Shown piece after piece: positions 24,854-34,437 of a DNA stretch of 64,000 nucleotides (the first letter of the stretch is position 1; every line of letters starts with the position of its first letter). The position numbers were made by a program, and so were the translations under genes. The DNA lies in NCBI RefSeq assembly GCF_018918285.1, contig NZ_JAHLQF010000004.1, positions 62,001 to 126,000 on the forward strand. The letters are read 5' to 3'. Below the pieces are notes generated by a model, which had not been told where the DNA came from, did no database searches, and worked only from the letters and a program-made list of their open reading frames with translations. Source of the DNA: Clostridium mobile. GTDB lineage: Bacteria; Bacillota; Clostridia; Clostridiales; Clostridiaceae.

Positions 24854-26053
24854 TTATCTCCATAATTTTTGTTTTAGATTCCATACAAATACCTTCTGTC
24901 TGTTACCCCAAACATATTTCGCCCACAAAAGTTTAAACGTTGGCTTCTTCGCCCACTTCATACAAAGCGTCTTGTAATCCATCTCCAAAAGATCCTTCAT
25001 GAACATTTCACGCTGTGGGTTCTGATTGATTGCTTTACACATAGGCGATTGATATTTCAAAGCTGTAGTAAAATCCAACTCATGGCCGTATAGCTCTCGC
25101 TGTGCCGAGGCTAAAGCCCGTTTTCCTTTTTTCGTATTGCAAATAATCAGTGATGCACCACCATTTCCCCCATAAAGTTCAGGACAATAAAGATGGACTC
25201 CCCACAAATCGCCTAGCGATATATCCGCCACCCGTCCAATAGTAGTAAACGGACATTCATAGCACGCTGGTCTGCTCATAAGATGATTCAGCCAAATAGA
25301 CCAAAAAGGATTAAACCAACGATCTATTTTGAAGCGATGTCCACTTTCAAGTGATGTATACATCACTTGAAAATCCCATTTCTTACCGTCTTTGTAGCGA
25401 TAATCTAACACTTTGATCTTTGAACCGTGTTTTAACTGCATCCATTCATCATATTTTCGAACAAAGTGTGGGCTGGGAACACCTTCGCAGATAACTTCAA
25501 CCGTGAGAAGATTATCCTGATTAGTATTTCCCAGGAACGCTTTTAATCCAGAAATTTGACAGGGAGTTCCTGAAAAGATAACCTTTTTCTCTTCATCCAA
25601 AAATTTCCTCGCGTCCTTATAGGCACTTCCAATGCAACTCTGCGAATACTTGGATTTTCGAAAGCGTCCCATATCCGTTTTATCTGTAGTGTAACTGTGG
25701 TACACCTTCACTCCATCAGCTACAGCGCCAAAAATAACATAATTTGTGTCACACCATGTATCTACAATCGCTGAGAAAGCTCCCCCGGATGTACTTTCTC
25801 TACGTACAGTTTCATTCTTAATATAGCCACCAAAAGCAACCTTTTCCTCTTGTGACTTCAGTGGCATATTCTCATATGGACAGACCTTATTGCACATTCT
25901 GCAATTTATACACAAACTCTGATCTACCTGGGGATAACGAAATCCTTCTTCATCTTCAACCATATGTATAGCTCTTTTACTACACACCTGAGCACAAGCT
26001 TCGCAGCCAAAGCACCCATTTTTTACACTTGTGTTTAAATAGCTTGCCATCAT
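24854..26053 (-). CDS. Fe-S protein, F420 hydrogenase/dehydrogenase beta-subunit-like
   Basis: A 399-residue protein with two N-terminal 4Fe-4S motifs (CFGCEACAQVC near 14-24 and CINCRMCNKVC near 43-53) and the FrhB-like body: GGAFSAIVDTW, KSKYSQSC, FSGTPCQISGLKAFLG and YECPFTTIGRVADISLGDLWG. Proteins of this type are common in surface polysaccharide clusters, usually beside a polysaccharide pyruvyltransferase, as here (24-base gap). The redox reaction is unknown; the name comes from the homologous F420-reducing subunit and does not imply F420 use. Confidence 0.88.
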   Translation of the reverse strand: MMASYLNTSVKNGCFGCEACAQVCSKRAIHMVEDEEGFRYPQVDQSLCINCRMCNKVCPYENMPLKSQEEKVAFGGYIKNETVRRESTSGGAFSAIVDTWCDTNYVIFGAVADGVKVYHSYTTDKTDMGRFRKSKYSQSCIGSAYKDARKFLDEEKKVIFSGTPCQISGLKAFLGNTNQDNLLTVEVICEGVPSPHFVRKYDEWMQLKHGSKIKVLDYRYKDGKKWDFQVMYTSLESGHRFKIDRWFNPFWSIWLNHLMSRPACYECPFTTIGRVADISLGDLWGVHLYCPELYGGNGGASLIICNTKKGKRALASAQRELYGHELDFTTALKYQSPMCKAINQNPQREMFMKDLLEMDYKTLCMKWAKKPTFKLLWAKYVWGNRQKVFVWNLKQKLWR

Positions 26054-26077
26054 TTTTCTCCTTAATACGAGTATAAA

Positions 26078-27196
26078 TTATTCACAGCCAGACAATTCGT
26101 TCTCTAAAAACTGTATTGATTGATTTCTAGCCTGACTAATTCTATTATGTACATCTAGATAGTCTATTGCCATTGCATCTCTTTCTTCTCCGGTAAAGAG
26201 CAGTCTATCAGAAAGCCCCAAAAATCCTAAAAGTTCTATAATCTTTGTATCGCACTGTTCTCGTGAAAAAACATAGAAAGGTCTGCGATATTGAACACTA
26301 AAAATCATCCCATGGAATGAGTTTGTAACAATAAACTCCGCATATTTTACCAATGACAAGAACTCTTCTACACCGGCTTCATAGAACATCCTATGTCGCT
26401 CCGCATTTGTAGCTCTTAAACTAATTTCAATGATTTTCCATCCATTCTCTGCAGCCATTTTTTCAGCGAACGCTTCCATTTTTGGATTATACCTACGCGC
26501 ATATAGCAACAAATATTTATCATTTTCTTGCTTAGGAGCAACTATTTTGTCATAATCTTCCGAGGTTAACAACAACGTAGGATCTACTACTTGTTGAACA
26601 GGAACTGATGTATGTTCCTGCACATAAGGAACCATTTTACTTTCTCTCAATGCAATAGCTTTAAAATTCTGAAGCCTTTCATTTAAAGTCTTATATGTAT
26701 CGGTAGTAAAATGAGCATCTCCAAAACTTGCTGCATAAGAAACAGAATATCCATTCTTCATACATGAGTAATTTGCATAGTATCCATCATCAAACCCAAA
26801 CTCATCAATGCAAAAAATCGTGTCACTGCCACAGATAAAGCCATCCAGTGCCTCATCCTGTACTATTTGGTTAAAATTTTCTGGAATATATTTTTTTGCT
26901 GTCCTGCAGAATTTTTCATGATAAAATCTATCAAATTTCTTGTAGTTTTCACGTATAGCCGGTAAACTCAGCTCACACATTTTTCTCGATTCCGTATCTG
27001 TGTCCCACATATGTACCATCGGATTAAGAGCATTTTTATCTTTTAAGATTTCAGGGCAATAGTCTACCAAAACTGCCTGCCATCTTCCATTCCCTATTTT
27101 ATTTACCGCTTGGTGCAAAGCCCAAGATTGTAGAGCAGAACCATAATTAGTAAAATTACAGTGTATATTATAGCTTACTATTCCAAATTTCTTCAT
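26078..27196 (-). CDS. Polysaccharide pyruvyltransferase family protein
   Basis: A 372-residue cytoplasmic protein with the family start GIVSYNIHCNFTNYGSALQSWAL (nucleotide-binding glycine loop), a central CGSDTIF and a C-terminal FIVTNSFHGMIFSVQYRRPFYV, the GHGxH-like core of CsaB/WcaK proteins. The family transfers pyruvate from PEP to a sugar as a ketal. Its neighbours are an Fe-S FrhB-like protein and a flippase, a standard arrangement in exopolysaccharide loci. It would add an acidic pyruvyl group to the repeat unit before export. Confidence 0.89.
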   Translation of the reverse strand: MKKFGIVSYNIHCNFTNYGSALQSWALHQAVNKIGNGRWQAVLVDYCPEILKDKNALNPMVHMWDTDTESRKMCELSLPAIRENYKKFDRFYHEKFCRTAKKYIPENFNQIVQDEALDGFICGSDTIFCIDEFGFDDGYYANYSCMKNGYSVSYAASFGDAHFTTDTYKTLNERLQNFKAIALRESKMVPYVQEHTSVPVQQVVDPTLLLTSEDYDKIVAPKQENDKYLLLYARRYNPKMEAFAEKMAAENGWKIIEISLRATNAERHRMFYEAGVEEFLSLVKYAEFIVTNSFHGMIFSVQYRRPFYVFSREQCDTKIIELLGFLGLSDRLLFTGEERDAMAIDYLDVHNRISQARNQSIQFLENELSGCE

Positions 27197-27217
27197 TTAC
27201 ACTTCCTCCTATTTCTA

Positions 27218-28627
27218 TTATCTTTTAGTCACGATATTAAGCCCATTGTAGATTTGTTTTCTGTATATAAAAAAAGCTATTGTGATTATTACGATTCCTA
27301 AAATAGCATTTATAAACCTTGATGCATTCAAATACACAATAAAAACAATACATGTACCCAATATCAGTAAAACAACCCATCTATATTTCAACTTTATGTC
27401 AAGATACTTTTTTAACAACAGAACTCTAGCAATACATACACAAGCAAATCCACAGCTTAAAGCAATGTTTGCTGCATGTATTCCATACATTTTAATCAAA
27501 AAATTAATAAGTATAACATTAACAATTGCTCCAATCCCAGTTGAGAAGAACAGAACATCATTCTTCTTTATAGTTGTCATAATACTCCCCAAAAATGAAC
27601 TGATGCATGTAAAAAATGTTGCCAATAATGCCCCTGGCACTATGGGTTCTGCCAACTCAAATTCCGAACCAATCATGATTGGGAAAATCACTTTAACACA
27701 CGAGATTATTATCAGTGTTCCAATCCACATTAAACGTAAATACTCGTTAAAAGCTGTAGTATAGAATTTGTCCATTTCTTTCTTGTTACTCCCTGCTTTT
27801 GAAAATGATAATTCCTGCCATGCCATTTGGAAACACTGCGTAAAAAGGTTAACCATACTTCCAAACTTATTAGCAATTGCATACAAACCATTATCAGCAG
27901 TTGATAATTGGTTTGAAATCACAACCCGATTGTAGCTTGTAAGAAACCAGTATGCTGCAGAGTTAATTGAAAGCGGTAATGAGAATCTTAGCATTTCCCG
28001 CAATAAAACCTTGTCAAAATTTCTAAATATGATTAGATCAAATATTTTTGCATCGCTACCGACAATTAATATATTTACAATATTGCCGATACAATATGCA
28101 ATATACAAATATTGATATCCTCTCTTCAGTACAGCAATGAAAAGAATATTCAGTAAAATTGAAATTATAGTACCGACCAACCCACCAAGTGCATATCCGA
28201 TATTTTTCCCCTGTGCTCTCGCAATATACCCAACAAACTGCACCATATTCATTGTGAGCCCATATAGCAAAAGTAACCCCTTAAATGGAATATTCATTAC
28301 TGTACCAAACAAAATAACGGCCAAAGCATATACTATGGATGACGATGTAAATATAAAAAGTCCAATCGTTACAGGCTTTGCTTTTTCTTCATTTGTTTTA
28401 TAGTCAAACATAAAGCGCATTACTCCACCCCAAATGTCCAAAAATAAGATTGAGCAAAGGAATGTAATGTACGCCGTGTATAAATCGAAATTACCATATT
28501 CAGTCGGTGTTAAGTACTTCGTATACAGAGGAAGCATAAGAAAAGAAGTAACTTTTGTTAAAACACTTCCAAGCAAGTATATCCCTGTTGATTTGATAAA
28601 TTTTCCTAATCCATTCATTAATACCAC
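27218..28627 (-). CDS. Wzx-type oligosaccharide flippase
   Basis: A 469-residue membrane protein with about 12-14 hydrophobic segments. The N-terminal KSTGIYLLGSVLTKVTSFLMLPLYTKYLTPTEYGNFDLY is diagnostic of the polysaccharide-transport MATE/MOP group. It should flip the lipid-linked repeat unit outward. It is placed between LicD and pyruvyltransferase in the less AT-rich block. Because the polymerase (31-32 kb) lies in the more AT-rich neighbouring block, the original flippase of that block may have been replaced by this one. Confidence 0.93.
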   Translation of the reverse strand: MVLMNGLGKFIKSTGIYLLGSVLTKVTSFLMLPLYTKYLTPTEYGNFDLYTAYITFLCSILFLDIWGGVMRFMFDYKTNEEKAKPVTIGLFIFTSSSIVYALAVILFGTVMNIPFKGLLLLYGLTMNMVQFVGYIARAQGKNIGYALGGLVGTIISILLNILFIAVLKRGYQYLYIAYCIGNIVNILIVGSDAKIFDLIIFRNFDKVLLREMLRFSLPLSINSAAYWFLTSYNRVVISNQLSTADNGLYAIANKFGSMVNLFTQCFQMAWQELSFSKAGSNKKEMDKFYTTAFNEYLRLMWIGTLIIISCVKVIFPIMIGSEFELAEPIVPGALLATFFTCISSFLGSIMTTIKKNDVLFFSTGIGAIVNVILINFLIKMYGIHAANIALSCGFACVCIARVLLLKKYLDIKLKYRWVVLLILGTCIVFIVYLNASRFINAILGIVIITIAFFIYRKQIYNGLNIVTKR

Positions 28628-28648
28628 CTCGTCAATTCCTTTAACGTA

Positions 28649-29527
28649 CTATTGCTTGTTTTTAATATACTTAGTATATGGTTCATCGAGGCTGAAAAAC
28701 AGCAGATCGTGATCTGTTCTCCTCTTTTCAATTGGCGGTAACTGCATATAATCTCCATACTGATCAGTCAAATAGCCATCAAAATCTTCTGGACATGGCA
28801 TCATCAAGTCTTCAAACCTGATCTTTTTTGTTTCTAAGAAATAATGGCTTTTGAATACATAATATCCAGCTGCTATACTATATAAACTCTTTTCAAGCGG
28901 ATACATTCTCAGAATCTCTTCAATTTTCTTAGATGCCCAATTGAACGGCAACAACCACTTAAGTGGATAAATCAAAAAAAATAATATTTTATCGCTTAAT
29001 TTATTCATACTAAAATAAGGCATACGTCGGTAAAAACTCAATTTACTTAGGACCTTCATCCTGAAATTATTAAATTTTCTTCGTATGCTACCAGAAGGTA
29101 GACCATCATAAGGAAAAATATCCACAAATATGCCAGTATATTGATCTGAAAATTTCTCACAATTTTTTTCAACAAATGTAGTCGTATTATCATATACTTT
29201 TATATATAACCTATTTGAGTGCTGAAGTTCTTCAAAATCATTCACAGATAAATGCTTGGGCAATTCATGCTTTGCCACTTCCCTAAACTGATCAAAATCT
29301 TTCCTAGGCATTCCTATATCTATATCATCATCCCATGGAATAAAACCTTTATGCCGAACGGCTCCTAAGCATGTCCCCCCAACAGCGAAATAACGAAAAC
29401 CATGCCTTTCACAAATTTCGATTATTGCTCTTAACACATCTAATTCTCTTTTTTGCACAACTCGTAAATTATCTATCTGCATTAATATTTCACCATCTTT
29501 CCAATTTGTTTTCATCTTTATAATCAA
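28649..29527 (-). CDS. LicD-family phosphotransferase
   Basis: A 292-residue LicD protein: KRELDVLRAIIEICERHGFRYFAVGGTCLGAVRHKGFIPWDDDIDIGMPRKDF contains the nucleotidyltransferase-fold signature, with metal-binding DDDID at 66-70. LicD enzymes move phosphocholine or other phospho-alcohols from a CDP donor onto glycans, which fits the cytidylyltransferase three to four genes downstream in the same operon. No ribosome binding site is obvious before the first ATG; an in-frame ATG at 29482 is the alternative start. It is the first gene of the less AT-rich block, next to a decayed glycosyltransferase. Confidence 0.9.
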   Translation of the reverse strand: MIIKMKTNWKDGEILMQIDNLRVVQKRELDVLRAIIEICERHGFRYFAVGGTCLGAVRHKGFIPWDDDIDIGMPRKDFDQFREVAKHELPKHLSVNDFEELQHSNRLYIKVYDNTTTFVEKNCEKFSDQYTGIFVDIFPYDGLPSGSIRRKFNNFRMKVLSKLSFYRRMPYFSMNKLSDKILFFLIYPLKWLLPFNWASKKIEEILRMYPLEKSLYSIAAGYYVFKSHYFLETKKIRFEDLMMPCPEDFDGYLTDQYGDYMQLPPIEKRRTDHDLLFFSLDEPYTKYIKNKQ

Positions 29528-29621
29528 GAGCTATTCTAATGCTGCCCACTTTTCCTCTTTACCTATTCACATAATAGATTTTAAGACGCCATAAAATTCA
29601 CTTATAAATTTAGAAAACTTA

Positions 29622-30080
29622 TTATTTTATATTTGAAAATATCAATATACTTAAACCATAATATTTGTTAATTAATATTTCTAAAATACCTTTTAATTTT
29701 TTGTGGTTTTTAATTAAATTTATTGCTTCATTAGCTTTTCTATCAACTTTTTGTGAATCGTTTATTACTTTTTTACCAATTTAAAATCCTCAAGCTGACT
29801 TTACTTATATAATTTAAGAATTCCTCTTAATTTTAAAAATTGCTCAAGAATATAACTTCTTGATATGCTACTTTCTCTTATCCTATACATAAGTACATTT
29901 TAATCCTGCTTCCTTACATATCGATTAATATTAATGTCGAAATTATCTTCATTCCGCAGAATCAATTCATATTCAGGTAAATGTTTTTCCATGAATTTAT
30001 ACAATTTATTGCAAATTCAGGCATTTCTACGCGACCAAACCAATAATAATGAATTTTTGGGGTATCATAGTCTGATTATC
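29622..30080 (-). pseudogene. Remnant of a GT32-like glycosyltransferase
   Basis: Minus-strand decay product. Near 29910-30070 the frames spell KIHYYWFGRVEMPEFAINC, then after a one-base loss in an A run KHLPEYELILRNEDNFDI, the usual N-terminus of capsular GT32/DXD-type glycosyltransferases (IPKIIHYCWFG-like). The DXD core is gone. Near 29622-29780 an open tail GKKVINDSQKVDRKANEAI...ending NIK may be its C-terminal part, though that link is inferred. At least two frameshifts and stops separate the fragments. The scar lies exactly where base composition changes. Confidence 0.72.
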
Positions 30081-30096
30081 CTTAACTACAAATTAT

Positions 30097-31026
30097 TTAT
30101 ACTAAATTTGCTAAGTATAGTAATCCAAAAACTTTATACTTCAATTTATTAGATTTCATAAACTTATATACTACTCTTTTTTCTTTAATCTCACTATTTA
30201 GTGTGTTGAACTCATTTTTATCTTTTAAATACTTTAATTTTTTTATTAACGTAACATACATATAGAGTTCAGAATTATGTAGCACTTTAGAATTATAATC
30301 TTTATTGAACTGACTTAAACTTTCTGCTACTAGCAAATAATTATCTAATTTTTTGATATTTATATCGCTCATAATAGAGCCTTCTCTTTGCCTGTACATG
30401 ACAATTACTTCGTCAATATATTTAATTCTCTTAGCAAGGTAATACGCTCTAGGGGTAAACTCCATATCTTCATAAATAATACCTTCATAAAAATGTAAAT
30501 TTTTTTGCTCTAAAAAGTCTTTTCTGTATAATTTATTCCAAACTACTGACATTATAGATTTTGTTTTAATTCCTAAATCATAAAACTCTATACCATTCAT
30601 AACTTTATTTTTTATACTTTCAGATCTTTTTTTTCTATAATTTTTAGTTTTATCTTCATAATCATATTCAAAATCTGCTATCACAAAATCTAAATTATTC
30701 TTTTCTATCTCGTCATATATCAAAGATAATACTTTATTATTCTTAAGGTAATCATCACTATCTAGAAACATGACATATTTTCCTTTAGAGTTTTTAAATC
30801 CTGCGTTTCTAGCACCGCTTAAACCTTTGTTTTTTTGATTAACAAGCACGATTTTATCATTTATATTTTCATATTCTTTTAATATTTCTAAGCTATTATC
30901 CGTTGACCCATCATTGACACATACGATTTCATATTGACCTTTAAAATCTTGATCTAACAAAGAATCTATACATTCTTTTAAATATTTTTCTACATTATAT
31001 ACCGGCACAATTATACTTATCTCCAT
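30097..31026 (-). CDS. Family 2 glycosyltransferase
   Basis: A 309-residue GT-A enzyme: ISIIVPVYNVEKYLKECIDSLLDQ at the N-terminus, VNDGSTDNS near residue 38-46 and the metal-binding FLDSDDYL near 89-96; GIIYEDMEFTPRAYYLA is the usual acceptor-side motif. It transfers one sugar onto the growing lipid-linked unit. The C-terminus ends at the border with the decayed GT32 remnant. It is the last intact gene of the AT-rich glycosyltransferase block. Confidence 0.93.
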   Translation of the reverse strand: MEISIIVPVYNVEKYLKECIDSLLDQDFKGQYEIVCVNDGSTDNSLEILKEYENINDKIVLVNQKNKGLSGARNAGFKNSKGKYVMFLDSDDYLKNNKVLSLIYDEIEKNNLDFVIADFEYDYEDKTKNYRKKRSESIKNKVMNGIEFYDLGIKTKSIMSVVWNKLYRKDFLEQKNLHFYEGIIYEDMEFTPRAYYLAKRIKYIDEVIVMYRQREGSIMSDINIKKLDNYLLVAESLSQFNKDYNSKVLHNSELYMYVTLIKKLKYLKDKNEFNTLNSEIKEKRVVYKFMKSNKLKYKVFGLLYLANLV

Positions 31027-31060
31027 GTTTTATACCTTCTTCTCCTTTTGCATAATTAAT

Positions 31061-32107
31061 CTATTTTGAAAATATTGATCTATAATAAAGAGAACTTGAT
31101 TCTGTAATCATTAAATAAACTTGGCTGAAATATATTGCTATAGCGAAAAATACAAACATAAATAAAATATTTCTTAATTTTCTTCGTTTAATACTCATTA
31201 GCAAAATAGGTATCCCTGAAATTCCAAATACAAAAAAATACATCCCAATTCTATCAAATATAAACGTTGATAATGACATAACATTAAATAAAGTTCCTAT
31301 CAAATAATAATTAACATCATTGCTATGTTCTAGATTTTTGTTTTCTTTTACTAATAATAATGTTAATATAACGACTATATTTAACAAAACTCCAAATGAT
31401 AATATACTTATTTCATCGTTTCTGAAGAAATGACTGTTATAATAATGTGAATACATTGGTATTTTACTAGCTACATAATTTATTAGTTTCAAGGCAGCTT
31501 TTGTATAGACCAAGACATAGCAGATTATAACACTAATTAAATATCTCCTTTTAGTAAATTTAAACTTAAAAAAATACAAAGGTAATAAAAGCAATATTGA
31601 ATAGTGAAAACCCGCGCCTAATAAGATAAATGCTAAATATTTCTTGAATTTCTTTTCTGTTATATAAGTACTAGCATAGAAAAATATAGCCACTGCCAAT
31701 CCTTGCCGCATCAAATTGATAAAAGTCATAGCTGTATTGGAAAAATAGATAAAAAGAGCAAGCAATATATAGATACCTTCTATTTTTCTCTTTTTTAATC
31801 CTAAATAAATAAATAAGTTTGTTAAGAACAACATTATGAATGTTAAATAATAAAATTTATCAAAATAGAGTTTTATAATATACATTAATAAAGAATACAG
31901 AGGTTCATAAGTAAACGTATTATAATGTATGTTAAAACTATTTTCATAAGAAAAATAGTCTATTCCCACACCGTATCTTAGTCCCAAAGCTACCGTAAAG
32001 AATGTTAACAAAACTAGCCCTAATATTTCACTTAGCACCTTATTCTTTTTAGTAATAATACTTAAAAAAAATACATATATCAATAACCCACTAAATATAT
32101 AGTACAT
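31061..32107 (-). CDS. EpsG/Wzy-type polysaccharide polymerase
   Basis: A 348-residue polytopic membrane protein with about 9-10 helices. The motifs TVALGLRYGVGIDYFSYE near residues 37-55 and FINLMRQGLAVAIFFYAST are characteristic of the EpsG family. Expected to polymerise the repeat units outside the membrane. It directly abuts the upstream GT4 gene (adjacent codons) and is in the same operon. Confidence 0.9.
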   Translation of the reverse strand: MYYIFSGLLIYVFFLSIITKKNKVLSEILGLVLLTFFTVALGLRYGVGIDYFSYENSFNIHYNTFTYEPLYSLLMYIIKLYFDKFYYLTFIMLFLTNLFIYLGLKKRKIEGIYILLALFIYFSNTAMTFINLMRQGLAVAIFFYASTYITEKKFKKYLAFILLGAGFHYSILLLLPLYFFKFKFTKRRYLISVIICYVLVYTKAALKLINYVASKIPMYSHYYNSHFFRNDEISILSFGVLLNIVVILTLLLVKENKNLEHSNDVNYYLIGTLFNVMSLSTFIFDRIGMYFFVFGISGIPILLMSIKRRKLRNILFMFVFFAIAIYFSQVYLMITESSSLYYRSIFSK

Positions 32108-33235
32108 CTATTTATCCACCTTTGCGCAAAATAATTCTGAGTATATATTTTTTAATTTCATCGTCATTTCTTTAATATTATATTTTTCCGCTCTGTAATA
32201 ACACATTTCTGCTGTTTCTTTATATAAAGTATGATTAATCAAAAGAGAATTTATCATATTCTTGAGTTCTTCTTCATTCTTGAATATAATTCCATACTCT
32301 TTCACAACTTCTGACAATCCTGGAATATCACTAACAATAACAGGCTTTCCTGCAGCCATACCTTCCACCGCTGCCAATCCAAATCCTTCCCAATACGATG
32401 ATAATACTACAATATCTACAGCCTTAAGTATCCTAGGTATATCTTGACGGAAACCTAAAAAATGAACTCTATCTGATATACCAAGCTGATAAGCCAATTC
32501 CTTATTGTTATCCATTAATAATCCTTCTCCGACAAGTATTAAATGAACATTATTTGGTAATTGACTTATAGCTTTTATTAAAGAAGATTGATTCTTAGCT
32601 TCAGAAAACCTACCAACCATGCAAACAAGCTTAGTTTCTTCATCAATATCATCAGCTAAATCATTTTTCTTATAAGGTAATGCTTTCTTTATTTTTTCAA
32701 TATCTACTCCATTTTCTATAATAACATGTTTATCTATTTTTTTTCGTTTAGGATCTATCCATTTTATCAAATTATCTTTAGTTTTTTCTGTGATTGAAAT
32801 AATCATATCATACTTAGAGTATATAAACTTATCTATAGGTTTAAAATAAAATTTCTCGCGTCTCCTATTATGAGTGCTATGCTCTGTAGTTACGAATTTT
32901 ACATTCTTATTTCTAAGAATTAACCTTGATAGAGCTACCCAATATTGTGTGGGAAAGATATGAGAATGAACAATGTCATAATTACCTCTAACTATATATT
33001 TTTTTATTTCAAAAACATTTCTAGGATCATACATGTTATTGTATTTGATAATATCTACTTTTACATATTTTTTGATCAAAGAGTCATAAAAAACATTATT
33101 TTTATCTGTTAGCAGTAAAATATCTACTTCTATGCCTTCTACCTGATTCATAAGTGGAATTAAATCTTCAAGAAGCTTTTCTGCTCCACCAGAGCCTAAA
33201 TTATTTATCAAATGTAATACTTTCACAGTTCCCAC
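32108..33235 (-). CDS. Family 4 glycosyltransferase (first)
   Basis: A 375-residue GT-B enzyme. N-terminal VLHLINNLGSGGAEKLLEDLIPLM is the acceptor-domain signature; the donor site has VGRFSEAKNQSSLIKAI and SYWEGFGLAAVEGMAAGKPVIVSDIPGLSE, with the E-x7-E motif. Retaining transferase of an NDP-sugar. It is directly adjacent to the upstream GT4 gene, with no spacer. Confidence 0.94.
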   Translation of the reverse strand: MGTVKVLHLINNLGSGGAEKLLEDLIPLMNQVEGIEVDILLLTDKNNVFYDSLIKKYVKVDIIKYNNMYDPRNVFEIKKYIVRGNYDIVHSHIFPTQYWVALSRLILRNKNVKFVTTEHSTHNRRREKFYFKPIDKFIYSKYDMIISITEKTKDNLIKWIDPKRKKIDKHVIIENGVDIEKIKKALPYKKNDLADDIDEETKLVCMVGRFSEAKNQSSLIKAISQLPNNVHLILVGEGLLMDNNKELAYQLGISDRVHFLGFRQDIPRILKAVDIVVLSSYWEGFGLAAVEGMAAGKPVIVSDIPGLSEVVKEYGIIFKNEEELKNMINSLLINHTLYKETAEMCYYRAEKYNIKEMTMKLKNIYSELFCAKVDK

Positions 33236-34411
33236 CTAACTTTTAACTTTATTTAAATAAATCTTTTCCATATCAGATATAACATTATCAATAGAATAAT
33301 TTTCTATTTGCTTAAAGTTATTTATAGCTAACTCACTTCTTAATTGGTTATCTGATATTAACTTATCAATATATTTAACAAATCCCTGAACATCATCAGC
33401 TTCTACCAAATATCCACCCTTACCATCTTCAATCAAATCAACATTTCCTCTTATCTTTGAACAAATTATCGGAAGCCCTAGAGCCATAGCCTCCATTAAA
33501 GCCACAGACAATCCTTCTCTAAATGAAGGAAAAACAAACACATCTGCCGCCTTACTTATTTCTGCTATATCTCGTCTATAACCTAATAACTTAACTTGCT
33601 TTTCTAGTCCTAGTCCCTTTATCAAATTTTTTAAATACCCATCTAAGACACCTTGTCCACAAATCACATAATAAACATTAGGATTATTTAGCTTAGCTAT
33701 AGTCTTTACGACAGTCTCATGATTTTTATTTTTATTAAGTTCTCCTACTGAAAGTACTAAAAAAGCATTCTCTGGTACACCTAACTCTTTACGTTTTGCC
33801 TCTTTATCAATAACAACTTCACTAAATTTCTTGATATCAATTCCAACACCAGGAATATACTCAACTCTTCCTACTTTAAATGATTTTTTAACCCTATTAT
33901 AATCTTCTTTATTAATAGTTATAAGCACATCCGTATATCTAGAAAGCCATCTTTCAATAGGATAAAATAACATCCAATTTTTAATAGGTGCTCCTTTAAG
34001 AAAGTGAAATCCATGAGCTGTATAGATAACCTTTGTTCCTTTCCTACGAGCTTTTTTAGCAGCTAATCTTACCAACATAGCTGCTACTGGTGTATGACAA
34101 TGAATTAAATCAAATGAATTATCATTAATAAGCTTTTTAATTTCTTTATATGCAAGTAAGTTATCCTTAGAAAATGGATTCCTATTAAAATTTATTTCAT
34201 TGATAATAATATTTTTTTCTTTTAACTCTTTCTTAAATTCTTTAATTCGTTCATTAGAAGTGTTATTACCTATTGTAAAATTTGCTGCAACTTGTACACT
34301 ATATGATTTATTTAAAATACTAATATCACTCATGCAAAATTGATCTATAGTTGATGCGACTGTGGTAACTACCAAAGCTTTCTTATTTTTTACCTCTACT
34401 TTATTCTCCAT
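33236..34411 (-). CDS. Family 4 glycosyltransferase (second)
   Basis: A 391-residue GT-B enzyme: DLIHCHTPVAAMLVRLAAKKA and YTAHGFHFLKGAPIKNW in the acceptor half, LSVGELNKNKNHETVVKTI and FPSFREGLSVALMEAMALGLPIICSKIRGNVDLI in the donor half. The HGFHF motif resembles EpsD/CapM-type transferases that often add the second sugar. Same operon as its neighbours. Confidence 0.94.
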   Translation of the reverse strand: MENKVEVKNKKALVVTTVASTIDQFCMSDISILNKSYSVQVAANFTIGNNTSNERIKEFKKELKEKNIIINEINFNRNPFSKDNLLAYKEIKKLINDNSFDLIHCHTPVAAMLVRLAAKKARRKGTKVIYTAHGFHFLKGAPIKNWMLFYPIERWLSRYTDVLITINKEDYNRVKKSFKVGRVEYIPGVGIDIKKFSEVVIDKEAKRKELGVPENAFLVLSVGELNKNKNHETVVKTIAKLNNPNVYYVICGQGVLDGYLKNLIKGLGLEKQVKLLGYRRDIAEISKAADVFVFPSFREGLSVALMEAMALGLPIICSKIRGNVDLIEDGKGGYLVEADDVQGFVKYIDKLISDNQLRSELAINNFKQIENYSIDNVISDMEKIYLNKVKS

Positions 34412-34437
34412 TTAATCAAAGCTCCAATCAAAATCTT

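Noticed and set aside
29934-30152. 72-codon plus-strand ORF
   Set aside because: The minus strand here reads as a decayed glycosyltransferase with recognisable sequence, and no ribosome binding site precedes this frame.
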